Assembly: GCA_964638515.1 (NCBI GenBank)
Contig: CAZWZL010000003.1
Span: 50,276 to 114,275 of the forward strand
Origin: CAYPGJ01 sp964638515
GTDB taxonomy: Bacteria > Planctomycetota > Phycisphaerae > Phycisphaerales > UBA1924
Reading direction: 5' to 3'
DNA: 64,000 nucleotides
Shown: one piece after another, positions 40,385 to 50,387 of the stretch
Layout of the letters: each line of letters begins with the position of its first letter
How positions within the stretch are numbered: position 1 is the first letter of the stretch
Program-made: the position numbers and the translations under genes
Notes under the pieces: generated by a model
Told to the model about the DNA's origin: nothing
Database searches by the model: none
What the model saw: only the letters and a program-made list of their open reading frames with translations

Positions 40385-42442
40385 TCACAGTCGTTCTCCC
40401 GCCCCGGCCCCCGTGCCGATCTCGAACACCCACTCGAAGGTCTTTCCGCCGGGCAGGCGGAACTGCGCATCGTGCAGCGTGGCCCGAACACGGATGAATC
40501 GCGGCTTGGGCCACGCCCGTCCCCAGTTGCCGTCGCCCGTCGGCTCACGGAAGCCCCAGATCGCGAATGCCTCGTGCTCCGGGTCCGGCGCGCCGCCCGT
40601 CACCGAGCGGTAGTACGCCATTGGGAAAATAGGATTGGTCTGGTTGGATTGCAGCAGGAGCGACTGGCCCGACGATCCGGACGTCCGGTCCGGCATGATC
40701 TCGGGCGCCGTCGGCTCAAACCCGGGATCGCCGGAACGGAACGCCACGCCACCGTTCGCGCCGAGCACGAAGTAAAGGTCGAAGTACGACCGACGCATCG
40801 TGCGTCCGGCGAACGTCATGGGCAAGCCGTTGGGGCGCAGCACGGGGGTGTAGTCAAACCACACGAGTTCGCCCGCCCGGAGGTCCGGCTGTCCGTCGCC
40901 GTTCAAATCGACCCCGTTCGGATCCACGACCACCGATCCATCCGACCACGCCACCTCGAACCGGCTGCAACGCGGCGCGAACGCGGCGTGCAGGTCCATC
41001 AGCGCGTCTTCGGGCGCATCGATGGGGGGATTCGGCGCGGGCTGCCCCAACACCGTCGGCCAGATTCGAGTTCGTCCCTTGTTGCCCGTATCCACCTGCA
41101 ACCGTTGCAGCGTCCCGGCCAGCAGCGAGCGCGCCATCACCGTGTTCTCGTACACGACCCGATCGACAAACGGCGGAGGCGCCCAGGGCAAGCCCGGCGT
41201 GGCGCCGTTCTGCGGGTCGGCCCGCCACCACAACGGGCGCACGAACGGCTCGCTCGAAAGCGTCTGGGGAGGATCTCCGAAGTGAATGGGCGTGGAGCCA
41301 AGCCAGCCGGCCCGATAGGGCTGCCCCGAGTACGGGCCGACGCTAGCCATTGTCGCGCCCGGCGCCTGCCCTTCCACCATCGATCGCACGTCAATCTCAT
41401 CCTGCGCACAGATGTCCACGCGTCCGCCCCCGATGGAGCGCGGATCGCTGAACAGACGATTGTCGCCGAGCCCCTCGACCTGAAAATCATCGCGCGGGCC
41501 GAGCCCGGCGCGGACGGGCTGCAGCCCGCCGAACACGGAGCCGGGTGAGAAACGGTTCAGGGAAACGATGTCGCTCAGATACGGCGCGTACTCCCGGTCG
41601 CGCCCGATCGGGGCGTCCACCTGACCGCTCAGCGGATCAGCCGACCCGGTCGCCGAGCCCCCGTAGAGCAACATCGTCTGTCGGGCCAGCGTCCAGTCCC
41701 CGGCGTACTTGTTGCGCCCGGACGGAGCGAAGGTCGAGTTGTTGACGTTCTGCCCGTTGATGTTGTTGAGCGGCGTCGCGTAGTTTCGCGCCGAGCCCGT
41801 GTACGAACGAGGGCCCCACCCGAAATCGCCGTCGGGCACGAACTCGCGCTCGGGCGTCGCGCTGCTCTGCTGCGGACGGGGGCGGAGCGCGTGGCCCCAG
41901 TAAATCCTGGCCGCGCGGGCCGTGGGAGCCCGAGCGCCCTCGATGTCTCCCTGCACCTGCACCGAGCGGAAGGGCGCGTCCGGCGGCGCCAGCCCCAGGA
42001 ACGCGATCTCGTCGATGCGCGTCGTGACAGCCCGGCTCACCACCTGGTTGCGCGTCCCGGGGTTGAGCGTCTGATACGGAGCCGCGATGCGATCCTTCCG
42101 ATCCAACTCCTCATCGCTCGGCGCGAGGTAGACCTCTTCCTCGTTCGCGCTCAGGTCCGCCGAGCCGTCACGATCGAGGTCCCCCACTTCGCGCCACCGG
42201 ATGGCCACGTAGGTGTTCTCGGCGCCGATGCGATTGAGCGCGTCGAAGTCGACGCGGAGCCTTGCCTCCATCTGGCGGGCCAGCCCGTCCACCTCGGCAA
42301 GGGCCGTGCCCACGCTCGTCAGCTTGGACACGCTCGCGAAGATCTGCCCGATGGCCACGGTGAGCAGGCCCACCACGCCGATCGCAACCACCAGTTCGGT
42401 CAGTGTGAAGCCGTTTCGAGTTGTTCCCGTTCTCCTCGTCAT
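40385..42442 (-). CDS. Large GspJ-like minor pseudopilin
   Basis: The 685-residue product has a prepilin signal: cleavage after G11, then FTLTELVVAIGVVGLLTVAI with E16 as the +5 Glu. GspJ of type II secretion is about 200 residues, so this is more than three times longer; the exported part is beta-rich with many Asn/Gly. It lies 17 bases before the GspK-like gene, the usual I-J-K order. Assignment to J rests on gene order and length, not on sequence. Confidence 0.75.
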   Translation of the reverse strand: MTRRTGTTRNGFTLTELVVAIGVVGLLTVAIGQIFASVSKLTSVGTALAEVDGLARQMEARLRVDFDALNRIGAENTYVAIRWREVGDLDRDGSADLSANEEEVYLAPSDEELDRKDRIAAPYQTLNPGTRNQVVSRAVTTRIDEIAFLGLAPPDAPFRSVQVQGDIEGARAPTARAARIYWGHALRPRPQQSSATPEREFVPDGDFGWGPRSYTGSARNYATPLNNINGQNVNNSTFAPSGRNKYAGDWTLARQTMLLYGGSATGSADPLSGQVDAPIGRDREYAPYLSDIVSLNRFSPGSVFGGLQPVRAGLGPRDDFQVEGLGDNRLFSDPRSIGGGRVDICAQDEIDVRSMVEGQAPGATMASVGPYSGQPYRAGWLGSTPIHFGDPPQTLSSEPFVRPLWWRADPQNGATPGLPWAPPPFVDRVVYENTVMARSLLAGTLQRLQVDTGNKGRTRIWPTVLGQPAPNPPIDAPEDALMDLHAAFAPRCSRFEVAWSDGSVVVDPNGVDLNGDGQPDLRAGELVWFDYTPVLRPNGLPMTFAGRTMRRSYFDLYFVLGANGGVAFRSGDPGFEPTAPEIMPDRTSGSSGQSLLLQSNQTNPIFPMAYYRSVTGGAPDPEHEAFAIWGFREPTGDGNWGRAWPKPRFIRVRATLHDAQFRLPGGKTFEWVFEIGTGAGAGERL

Positions 42443-42465
42443 CTGCAAACCCCGCTCTTCTCCCA

Positions 42466-44070
42466 CTACCGGACGTCCACCACTCGCCCATCGATCGGAC
42501 GAATCCGCCACACTCGCCCATCCTGCGACAGGCTCCGAACCTGCGGCGCCATCGCCCACACCTCCACCTGCGCCGTCGATGACAGCGACGACGCGAACCC
42601 CGTCGGCACGCCCAGCGCGCTGGGCCACACCATGGGCGCCCCTCGGTCCCGCGGCGGACCGTCGAGGAACCCGGTCACGCGCCCTCCCTGGCCGGGCACG
42701 GTGCGCACCACGCGCACGAACGATTCGCTCCCCGGCTCATTCGGCGCGCTGTTCGGGTTGTTCCCGTCACCGGCGATCATGAGCACCTGCCCGGTCGCCA
42801 GCGCGAACGCGCGGTCGTTCTGATTGGTCCACAGCGTGTACCGCCCCGCGCCGCGGTCGTAATCGAGCGTGAGCCGCACCTTGCGCCAGAGCCGATCGTT
42901 GCCCGGCCCGGACTCCGGCGGGATGAACGGCGTTGCGGGTCCGCTCGTGGTGGGCTCCGCGATGTACGCCGCAAGCGCGAGCTGATGCTCTCCCCCGCGC
43001 CCGCGCCGCCACAGCGCGCTGACGCCCGTGACCGTGCCGTCCGGATTCGGAAATACGCGCTCGCCGAGCGTGAGCAGCCGATCCGATCGGCGCATGCCAC
43101 GCTCCACCACGATGCGTTCGATCCATTCGCTCGCCTGCAGGCGGATGCTGAACGCGATCACGCGCGACCGTGTCTGGCCCGTGAGAGCGGACTGAAATCC
43201 GCCGGCCGGATCCAGCCCCCGATCGAACATCAGCCACGACTCGCCGTCCGAGCCCATCAGGCCGTCCGGCTGACCGATCGGAGCCGGCTGGCCGTCGTCG
43301 TCCGCGATGTTCACGTCATCAACGTCGTCCGCGCGGGCCGCATCGGAGAATCGGACACTCCGACGCTGCACCACACGAAGGCTCCCCACCTCGGGGCCCT
43401 GCCTGGCAATCTCAAAGCGCACGCGCAGCTGCCCGGGGTCGATATGGGTGAAGGGGAGATCGCGGATTCTCGGCCCGACGCCGCCCGTCCAGTACGGGCT
43501 GTTCGGGGGCGGCGCACTACGGATGTCAAACCCCTCGTCCTGCGCCGCCGACGGAAGGCTCACGGAAGAGCCGTAATTCGTCGGCCGCACAACCCCAGCG
43601 CTGAACTCCGCGAGCGGGTCCTCGTAGATGGATACTTCCGGCGTCTCCACGAGCAGGAACGTCTCGAGCTCGGATTGCGTCGGATCGCGCGACGGATCCA
43701 CCGTCAGCGCGTGCGACGGATGCCCGGTGTTGTTCCGATCGTCGTACGCGCTGAACGCGTGCCACACCGTCGCCACGCCCGGAACCGTGATCCCCCCCGG
43801 ATACTGGCCGTTATTGAACGCGGAAACGTTGTTCAGCAACCCCTTCGAGACCCCGCCGAAGCGAACTCTCGCGGCCTCTCCCGCCCGATCGATCGCCTGC
43901 GAAGCACGGGTGAGGCGCGTCGTGTCCACCTGCGTCTTGGCGGCGCCGGCGAACAACGCGCTCAACCCGAGCACGCCGAGCCCGATGATGACCGTGGCCA
44001 GCATCACCTCGATGAGCGTGAATCCTGCGCCGCGCGGCGCGACTTCCAAACGTCGGCGGGTGGGCATCAT
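42466..44070 (-). CDS. Large GspI-like minor pseudopilin
   Basis: The 534-residue product carries a prepilin signal with G16/F17 cleavage and GFTLIEVMLATVIIGLG (E21 at +5), the form typical of GspI/PilV proteins. GspI has about 125 residues in model systems, so the body is strongly enlarged. Its ATG overlaps the stop of the preceding gene by 4 bases. It presumably sits at the tip complex with the J- and K-like proteins. Confidence 0.78.
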   Translation of the reverse strand: MMPTRRRLEVAPRGAGFTLIEVMLATVIIGLGVLGLSALFAGAAKTQVDTTRLTRASQAIDRAGEAARVRFGGVSKGLLNNVSAFNNGQYPGGITVPGVATVWHAFSAYDDRNNTGHPSHALTVDPSRDPTQSELETFLLVETPEVSIYEDPLAEFSAGVVRPTNYGSSVSLPSAAQDEGFDIRSAPPPNSPYWTGGVGPRIRDLPFTHIDPGQLRVRFEIARQGPEVGSLRVVQRRSVRFSDAARADDVDDVNIADDDGQPAPIGQPDGLMGSDGESWLMFDRGLDPAGGFQSALTGQTRSRVIAFSIRLQASEWIERIVVERGMRRSDRLLTLGERVFPNPDGTVTGVSALWRRGRGGEHQLALAAYIAEPTTSGPATPFIPPESGPGNDRLWRKVRLTLDYDRGAGRYTLWTNQNDRAFALATGQVLMIAGDGNNPNSAPNEPGSESFVRVVRTVPGQGGRVTGFLDGPPRDRGAPMVWPSALGVPTGFASSLSSTAQVEVWAMAPQVRSLSQDGRVWRIRPIDGRVVDVR

Positions 44071-45218
44071 GGCTTCACCGCCTTCCCGGTCTGACGCGTG
44101 AATCCGACGATCTCCCCGAACTCGTCGATCCACCCATTGATTTTGAACAGCGCCTCGCTCATCACGGTCGGGTCCGCCTGCCACTGCGTCTTGTCGCTGG
44201 GAAGCGGGGGCGCCTGCGAGCCGGACACCCGCGCCCGAACGAACCTCGGCTCACGCACGCCGGTCTCCGCGGCCAGCCGATTCAGATCCACGACGGCGAG
44301 CAGGTCGGCCGCGCGCATCCGAACCTCCGGGTTGTACACCCACCGCGGAGGCGACTGTGAGTTGTCCACCTCATAGTCAAACGGATCAAACGACCACGCG
44401 CGATCCGTGATGTAGCCCGGGGAGTTCGGCGGAACGCTCGGGTCCGCGCTGTGCGGCAGATCGGCGTACTCCATGTACGCGTCCCGAGGCCCCGGCGCCG
44501 ACGAGCCCAGCATCTCCCCCCCGGCGGAGAATCGGACGAAGAACGTCTGCGCGTACGCCCAGGGATTCTGGCGCGGCGTCGCGTTGGGGCGCGAGTCACT
44601 GAACTGCGTGGGATGTCGAGAGTCCACCACGTTGGGGTCGTAGTTCTCCAGGAAGAACTGCACGTGATTGCGAGGAAACAGCCACGAGTTGCGCTCGATT
44701 CGCGCCGGCAGGTTGCCGGTCGGATTGGACTCGAACACAACCTCGCTCTCGTACCAGCGCGCCGGACCGGGGTACGGCCCCGGCCAACCGCCATCGAACG
44801 GGGGTCGGCTGTAATCGTCGTGCGCGAACGACATGCCGTACACGCCCATGCCCGGCGGCAGCTCGACGTCCGCTTCGCCGGGCACGGGTCGGAACGCCGC
44901 CCCCGAGAGCGCGACGTCGCCGGGTCGCTGATTCGCCACAGGGTCGTACAGCAGCGCGTCGTCCGTCACCCACTCCACCAGCCGCAGCGTGTATCGCTTC
45001 GCGTGAATGTCGTAGAGAAACACCACCCCGCCCTCGCGCCCGGCGCCCGCGGCCTTGCGCAGCGTGGCTTCCACCGCGTTGACGGCGTTGGCGTAGTTGT
45101 TCGACTCGGTCATCCGCACGAACGCGGGCAGCACGAGCGAGAGCCCGATGGTGATGATCGACACCACCACGAGCAGCTCGATCAACGTGAATCCGGGATG
45201 GCGACGTGCGAGATTCAA
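44067..45218 (-). CDS. Prepilin-type protein, GspH-like
   Basis: The 383-residue product starts MNLARRHPGFTLIELLVVV: cleavage after G9, Glu at +5 (E14). The C-terminal domain is longer than GspH (about 170). The start is a TTG overlapping the stop of the upstream gene (TTGA). Position between the G-like and I-like genes suits GspH, a minor pseudopilin, though order is the only guide. Confidence 0.75.
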   Translation of the reverse strand: MNLARRHPGFTLIELLVVVSIITIGLSLVLPAFVRMTESNNYANAVNAVEATLRKAAGAGREGGVVFLYDIHAKRYTLRLVEWVTDDALLYDPVANQRPGDVALSGAAFRPVPGEADVELPPGMGVYGMSFAHDDYSRPPFDGGWPGPYPGPARWYESEVVFESNPTGNLPARIERNSWLFPRNHVQFFLENYDPNVVDSRHPTQFSDSRPNATPRQNPWAYAQTFFVRFSAGGEMLGSSAPGPRDAYMEYADLPHSADPSVPPNSPGYITDRAWSFDPFDYEVDNSQSPPRWVYNPEVRMRAADLLAVVDLNRLAAETGVREPRFVRARVSGSQAPPLPSDKTQWQADPTVMSEALFKINGWIDEFGEIVGFTRQTGKAVKP

Positions 45219-46069
45219 CGCAATTGCCCCGAAAACGTGCCCGAAAACGACCCCGAGTTGCTCAGTGTGGCGGCCGGCCCGACCGGCGTCGAGAACAGGT
45301 TGTCACGCAATGCCGCAACCGCGCGCGCAACGTCGGCGTCGAGCGACATGCGCGAGCCGTCTCGCGAGAGCTGATTGGTCGCGCCGTACAGACGATCCTC
45401 CCCGGCCGACATGAAGTAGGCTCGACCGTTGAGGCACCTGCCGTACATCTCCTGCGCCAGCAGGTTGGACGGGTGCACGAACAGGATGGGCACTCCGCCA
45501 AAGAGCACGTAGCCCTCCGTCCACGCCGGGTCCGTCGGACCCCAGAGGTCAAGGACTGACGGCGTGCGATCCGTCTCTTCCGCGGGCGCCCCCGGATCAT
45601 CCGAAGTCGCGGTGATCACGACGTTGCGATCCGGCAGCGAAGCGAGCGTCGCCTCGCCGACGCCGGCCGCGAGCGCCTGTCGCAGGAACACCGCCGCGTC
45701 GGGAAACCGCGGATAGTCCCGCGACGATCCGCCGGAGGCCGGGTACTGGCTGAAGGCCTCGTCGTTGGCCGAGTCCACCGTCTCGTTCTTGCCGTCCGCG
45801 AGCAGCGCAAGGTCGGCGCCGGGAACGCCGGCGTAGTCGTTCACGTCGAAGCGGGGCTGCGCGCCACCGTTGCTCGAGAGAAAGTCCTCGTACACGCGAT
45901 CGAGCGACCGCAGCATCGATTCCGTGCCCGATGCCTTCTGACCGCCCAGCACCCTGGGCCCGATCGCGAGCACGATCGCCGCGAGCACGGCAATCACACC
46001 CACCACCACGATCAACTCGATGAGGGTGAACCCGCGCGATCCCGTCGATTGGCGTGTGTTCCTGCTCAC
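45215..46069 (-). CDS. Prepilin-type protein, GspG/H-like
   Basis: The 284-residue product has a type III prepilin leader (cleavage after G13, Glu E18 at +5: GFTLIELIVVVGV). The rest is a soluble domain with the layout of a pseudopilin but no further match. It starts with a GTG in a 4-base overlap with the gene before it. A second G/H-type subunit in one operon may be a modified major or minor pilin. Confidence 0.75.
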   Translation of the reverse strand: MSRNTRQSTGSRGFTLIELIVVVGVIAVLAAIVLAIGPRVLGGQKASGTESMLRSLDRVYEDFLSSNGGAQPRFDVNDYAGVPGADLALLADGKNETVDSANDEAFSQYPASGGSSRDYPRFPDAAVFLRQALAAGVGEATLASLPDRNVVITATSDDPGAPAEETDRTPSVLDLWGPTDPAWTEGYVLFGGVPILFVHPSNLLAQEMYGRCLNGRAYFMSAGEDRLYGATNQLSRDGSRMSLDADVARAVAALRDNLFSTPVGPAATLSNSGSFSGTFSGQLR

Positions 46070-47100
46070 GGGATATACCTCATGTTGTCCGAAATCCGGC
46101 GCAGCACCCGCTTGCGCGGCTCCGATCCCAGCGGGCCATTGACTCCGATGCCGTTCGTGCCGCCCGCGGTGAGATACCTCGGCGTCTGTGGGTCGACGTT
46201 GGACGTTTCCAGCTCCCGATCCCCGAAATACCCGTCAGGACCTGCGGACAAGAGCACGTACTCCGCGTTCAGCAGCGGCAGATCCACCGTCGGCGAAACC
46301 GCCTGCGTCGAACCCGCGAACTCCTTCGCGGCATCCGCGGTTAACAGCTCCGCCGGCACGAGATCCAACGAAGGCTGGTTCGCCGTTCCGGTCGGGAGGT
46401 GCCGGTAATACCGGATGGCCGAACCCCATCGGTCGTTGATGACCACGGCGCCCTCGAGCCGATGCAGCGAATCCGCCGTCTCGTCGGCCGCAACAAGCCG
46501 TTTGATGGACTTCGTATTGGAAAGATTGACGTAGGGGCCGAACACGCGTCCTTCCTGCGGCGGCAGCGGTCGATCGGGCTGCGACGCGCTCTGATTGGCC
46601 TGCGGGCGCCGCAGTGCACCGCCCCAGGACTTGTCCGGCCCCGGCGCGCGGATGCCCACGCCGTTCACGCCGTCGTCCAGGTTCTTTTCGCCGATGGAGG
46701 CGTTGTACTCCTCCTTACGATCATCATTCAGATCACCCACTCCAATCAGGTACGCCGCGAGCGAGATGTCGCTGCGATAGTTGGCGCGGAACACCGGATC
46801 CTGCCCGGCGCCCGAGAACGCCCCGGGCAGCGCTTCGCTCACGAGCGCTCCCGGCTCGGAGCCCGTGGGATCCGGGTTGAGCAGCGGCGGGAAATACCCG
46901 TGATCCGCCTTGAACTGATCGAGCCCCTGAGCGATCGCCTGCAGCAGACGATCCGTGGCGCTCCGCTTGGCGCTGCCGAGCGCGGCGTTGCCGGCGGTGA
47001 GCCCGATCGCCAGCAGCGCGACGATCACGCCCACCACCACGAGCAGCTCGATGAGCGTGAACCCGCCCCGCCGATCGACGTTGGCCCTGGTCCGCGTCAT
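46066..47100 (-). CDS. Prepilin-type protein, GspG-like major pseudopilin candidate
   Basis: The 344-residue product opens MTRTRANVDRRGGFTLIELL: cleavage after G13, Glu E18 at +5. A long helix with Ala/Ser/Lys residues (ALGSAKRSATDRLLQAIA) continues the N-terminal coil. The first pseudopilin after GspF is usually GspG, the major subunit; at 344 residues it is about twice normal length. It overlaps the gspF stop by 4 bases. Confidence 0.78.
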   Translation of the reverse strand: MTRTRANVDRRGGFTLIELLVVVGVIVALLAIGLTAGNAALGSAKRSATDRLLQAIAQGLDQFKADHGYFPPLLNPDPTGSEPGALVSEALPGAFSGAGQDPVFRANYRSDISLAAYLIGVGDLNDDRKEEYNASIGEKNLDDGVNGVGIRAPGPDKSWGGALRRPQANQSASQPDRPLPPQEGRVFGPYVNLSNTKSIKRLVAADETADSLHRLEGAVVINDRWGSAIRYYRHLPTGTANQPSLDLVPAELLTADAAKEFAGSTQAVSPTVDLPLLNAEYVLLSAGPDGYFGDRELETSNVDPQTPRYLTAGGTNGIGVNGPLGSEPRKRVLRRISDNMRYIP

Positions 47101-48404
47101 TTGCTGCCACCGCTCAGCGATTCGATCATCTTCACCATCGGGAGGAACATGGCGACGACGATCGTGCCGATGATCCCGCCGAGCACGAGCACGAGCATGG
47201 GCTCGATGAGCTTCACCAGCGAGCCCACCGCCACCTCGACCTCCTCGTCGTAGTTGTCGGCGATCTTCATCAGCATCGAGTCCATGTCGCCCGTTTCCTC
47301 GCCCACGTCGATCATGTTGACCACGATCGCGTCACACACCTTCGTCTCGCGCAACGGCCCGGCGAAGCTCTCGCCCTGCCGGATCGAATCGTGCACCTTG
47401 CCGAGCGCGCGCTCAAACACCCAATTGCCGCACGTGTCCCGCGTGATCGTGAGCGCTTCCAGAATCGGCACGCCCGCGTTGATCAGCGTTCCGAGCGTTC
47501 GCGTGAACCGTGCGATCACCGTCTTCTTCGTGAGCGACCCGAACACCGGCGCGTACAGCCACAGCGTGTCCGCCGAGGCTCGCCCGGGATTCGTCTTCCG
47601 CACCAGCTTCAGAAACACGAAGGTGAACGGCATGCCCGCGAGCACGAACACCACGCCCGGGATGGGCATCGCGCCGGGCGTCGGGTAGTTCCCCGCCATC
47701 CACTTGCTCGCGTTCATGAGGAACAACGTCAGCGCCGGAAGCGTCACCCCGAAGTCCTCGAAGATATCCTGAAACTTGGGGATGATGAACATCATCAGCG
47801 CCGACACGATCAGCACCGCGACGAGAATCACCGCCACCGGGTAGATCATCGCGCCGACCACGCGCCGCTTCAATCGCTGCGATCGCTCCATGAACTCCGC
47901 AAGCCGTTGCAGAATCACGTCAAGCACGCCGCCCACCTCGCCCGCGGCCACCATCTTCGTGTACAGCCGGTTGAACACCTTGGCGTGCTTGGCCATGGCG
48001 TCCGACAACGCGGCGCCTCCCTCCACGTCCTCCACCACGACCTGCAGCACACTCTTCAGCTTCCCGGGCTTCTGCTGCGACTCCAGAATCTGCAACGACC
48101 GAAGCAACGGCAGACCCGCGTCCTGCAGCGTCGACAGCTGACGCGTAAACGTCGTCAGCACCGCGGGCTTCACGCGGCTGATGATCGGGATGCTGATGCC
48201 CCCGCTGGACTTCTTTTTCTTCTTCTTGGCCTTCGCCTCCGTCGGGGCGCCGGCCGTCTTCTTGGCCTTGGCTTCCTTGACCGACGTCGGGAACAACCCC
48301 TGCAGCTTGATCCGCTGAATCGCCTCGTCACTCGACGACGCGTCCACGGTGCCCTTCTGAGGCTTGCCCCCCGCGTTCAGCGCTTCGTACTGATACGTCG
48401 GCAT
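47097..48404 (-). CDS. GspF/PilC inner-membrane platform protein
   Basis: The 435-residue protein has the layout of GspF/PilC: an N-terminal cytoplasmic part with a Lys-rich segment (AKKKKKKSSGGI, about 59-70), a first GspF domain (FTRQLSTLQDAGLPLLRSLQ), membrane helix YPVAVILVAVLIVSALMMF, a second domain (FTRTLGTLINAGVPILEALT) and a C-terminal helix (LVLVLGGIIGTIVVAMFLP). It anchors the ATPase to the pseudopilus. It is coupled to the G-like gene by overlap and lies 36 bases after the GspE-like gene. Confidence 0.95.
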   Translation of the reverse strand: MPTYQYEALNAGGKPQKGTVDASSSDEAIQRIKLQGLFPTSVKEAKAKKTAGAPTEAKAKKKKKKSSGGISIPIISRVKPAVLTTFTRQLSTLQDAGLPLLRSLQILESQQKPGKLKSVLQVVVEDVEGGAALSDAMAKHAKVFNRLYTKMVAAGEVGGVLDVILQRLAEFMERSQRLKRRVVGAMIYPVAVILVAVLIVSALMMFIIPKFQDIFEDFGVTLPALTLFLMNASKWMAGNYPTPGAMPIPGVVFVLAGMPFTFVFLKLVRKTNPGRASADTLWLYAPVFGSLTKKTVIARFTRTLGTLINAGVPILEALTITRDTCGNWVFERALGKVHDSIRQGESFAGPLRETKVCDAIVVNMIDVGEETGDMDSMLMKIADNYDEEVEVAVGSLVKLIEPMLVLVLGGIIGTIVVAMFLPMVKMIESLSGGSK

Positions 48405-48440
48405 GTCTCAGCCTTTCCCTTCCCGGGCCGCCAGGCCCGA

Positions 48441-50171
48441 TCAATCCTCGGCAATCGTCTCGCGCACCACCTCGTCGATCGTCGTCTGCCCCTCATAGAT
48501 CGCAAGCAGCCCCGATTCGCGCAACGTCCGCATCCCGCGCTTGCGCGACTCGTTCCGGAGCACCGACGTGCTCGCGTGCTTCATGATCAGCTCGCGCATC
48601 TCGTCGTCGATCGTCATGATCTCGAAGATCGCGAGCCGTCCCTTGTACCCCGAACCGTTGCAGTGATCGCAGCCCTTCCCGCGGAAGAACTTTCGGCCCC
48701 GCACCTCCTCGGAGAGCAGGTCCAGCTCCATGAGCTGCTCCTCCGTCGGCGCGAACAACTCCTTGCACTTGGGGCAGATCGTCCGCACCAGCCGCTGCGC
48801 CACGATCGCCTCGAGCGTCGCGGTCAGCAGGAACGCCTCCACGCCCAGATCGAGCAGACGCACGATCGAGCTCGGCGCGTCGTTCGTGTGCAGCGTCGAG
48901 AACACCAGGTGGCCGGTGAGCGACGCCTGAATCGCGATCTGCGCAGTCTCGAGATCGCGGATCTCACCCACGAGAATCACGTCCGGGTCCTGTCGCAGGA
49001 ACGAACGCAGCGCTCGCGCAAACGTCAGCTCCACCTCCGTGTTCACCTGCACCTGGCACAACCCGTCGATGTCGTACTCGACCGGGTCCTCCACCGTCAG
49101 GATCTTCGTGTCGATCGTGTTCAGCGACGCCAAGGCCGCGTACAGCGTCGTCGTCTTGCCCGAGCCCGTCGGCCCCGTCACGATCACGATCCCGTTCGGC
49201 TTGTTGATGAGCACGTCGAGCTTCTTGAGATCGTCGTCGCGAAGCCCCAGCCGGTCCAGCGACAACTCCACATTGCTCCGGTCAAGCACGCGCATCACCA
49301 CCGACTCCCCGTGCATCGTCGGCAGCACCGCCACACGAAGATCCACCGGGTTCCCCCCCACCACCAGCTCCACCCGACCGTCCTGCGGCAGTCGCCGCTC
49401 CGCGATGTCCAGGTTCGCCATCACCTTCACGCGGCTCGTGATCGCCGGCCCCAGGTGCCTCGGCGGCGGCACCATCTCGTACAGCACGCCGTCGATCCGA
49501 TACCGCATCTTGAACTCGTCCTCGAACGGCTCGAAGTGAATGTCCGAAGCGCGGTCCTTGATCGCCTGCAAAAGCACCAGGTTCAAGAGCTTGATGACCT
49601 TGTTGTCCTCCGACGCCTCCAGCACCGCGTCGAGGTCCACCGACATGTCCCGCTTCGCCAGCGACTGGAACTTCTGATCCGACGCCAGCTCCGAGATGAC
49701 GTCCGTCACCGATTCCGACTTGGCGTAGTGCTTCTTGATCAGCCGCTCAACCTGCTCCGGGTCCGCGACCATCGCCGACACCTTGAAGCCCATCAGCAGC
49801 TGCAAGTCGTCCACCGCCCGGAAGTTGTCCGCACTCTTCAGCGCGACGGCCAGCTTCCGCCCCGCCGCCTCGTACTTGATCGGCACAATCTGATACGCCT
49901 GCGCCGTCTCCGCCGGCACCGCCGCGATCGTCGCCTCGTCCAGCTCGATCTTCTCAAGATCGACAAACCCCATCCCGGCCTGCCCGGCCAGGGCCTCCTG
50001 CACGTCCCGCTTGCTCACGTACCCGAGCTCGACCAGCAGCTGGCCGATCGGCGCCTTCTTCGTCTTCTGAATCTCCAGCGCCTCATGCACCTGCTCGCGC
50101 GTCACCTTGCCCATCTTCGTGAGCACTCGCCCAAGCTTCCGGTTCTTCAGCTCGCTGGGTTCAATCGCCAT
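48441..50171 (-). CDS. GspE/PilB-type secretion/assembly ATPase with tandem MshEN-like N-terminus
   Basis: The 576-residue ATPase has the Walker A motif GPTGSGKTT (333-341), an Asp box around VDPVEYDIDG-like EDPVEYDID, and the His box HLVFSTLHTND. A zinc-binding loop CPKC...CDHCNGSGYKG follows, as in GspE and PilB. Residues 10-65 hold two MshEN-type repeats (KLGRVLTKMGKVTREQV and IGQLLVELGYVSKRDV); such domains can bind cyclic-di-GMP. It powers extension of the pseudopilus. This is one of two GspE/PilB proteins here. Confidence 0.94.
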   Translation of the reverse strand: MAIEPSELKNRKLGRVLTKMGKVTREQVHEALEIQKTKKAPIGQLLVELGYVSKRDVQEALAGQAGMGFVDLEKIELDEATIAAVPAETAQAYQIVPIKYEAAGRKLAVALKSADNFRAVDDLQLLMGFKVSAMVADPEQVERLIKKHYAKSESVTDVISELASDQKFQSLAKRDMSVDLDAVLEASEDNKVIKLLNLVLLQAIKDRASDIHFEPFEDEFKMRYRIDGVLYEMVPPPRHLGPAITSRVKVMANLDIAERRLPQDGRVELVVGGNPVDLRVAVLPTMHGESVVMRVLDRSNVELSLDRLGLRDDDLKKLDVLINKPNGIVIVTGPTGSGKTTTLYAALASLNTIDTKILTVEDPVEYDIDGLCQVQVNTEVELTFARALRSFLRQDPDVILVGEIRDLETAQIAIQASLTGHLVFSTLHTNDAPSSIVRLLDLGVEAFLLTATLEAIVAQRLVRTICPKCKELFAPTEEQLMELDLLSEEVRGRKFFRGKGCDHCNGSGYKGRLAIFEIMTIDDEMRELIMKHASTSVLRNESRKRGMRTLRESGLLAIYEGQTTIDEVVRETIAED

Positions 50172-50387
50172 GACGACTTCGCGCCTCCACGTTCAACAGC
50201 CCTCCCACAAGGCCTGAACAAAGTCCCTCTCCCCTCTCCAAACTCAATCTTCGCACCCCATTGCCCTCATGTTCCCCATCGAAAGCCCAATAAAGGCACA
50301 AAGATAGTTGCGACATCGAGATAATAAGACAGTTTGATCGCCCTGTATTCACCCTGACCAACTTGCTGAATCCCTCTGATCAACAGG
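50172..50387. other. AT-richer spacer between pilT and the second GspE gene
   Basis: This 216-base spacer is much less GC-rich than its surroundings, most of all at about 50281-50340 (roughly 43 percent GC). It may hold a promoter for the leftward genes (an AT-rich TATTAT stretch occurs near 50313 on the minus strand), but I cannot fix the elements. No gene is seen in it. Confidence 0.4.

Noticed and set aside
47391..50324. 977-codon open frame on the plus strand opposite gspF and gspE
   Set aside because: The translation is His/Arg/Gln/Leu-rich low complexity; the minus strand has clear GspF and ATPase motifs.
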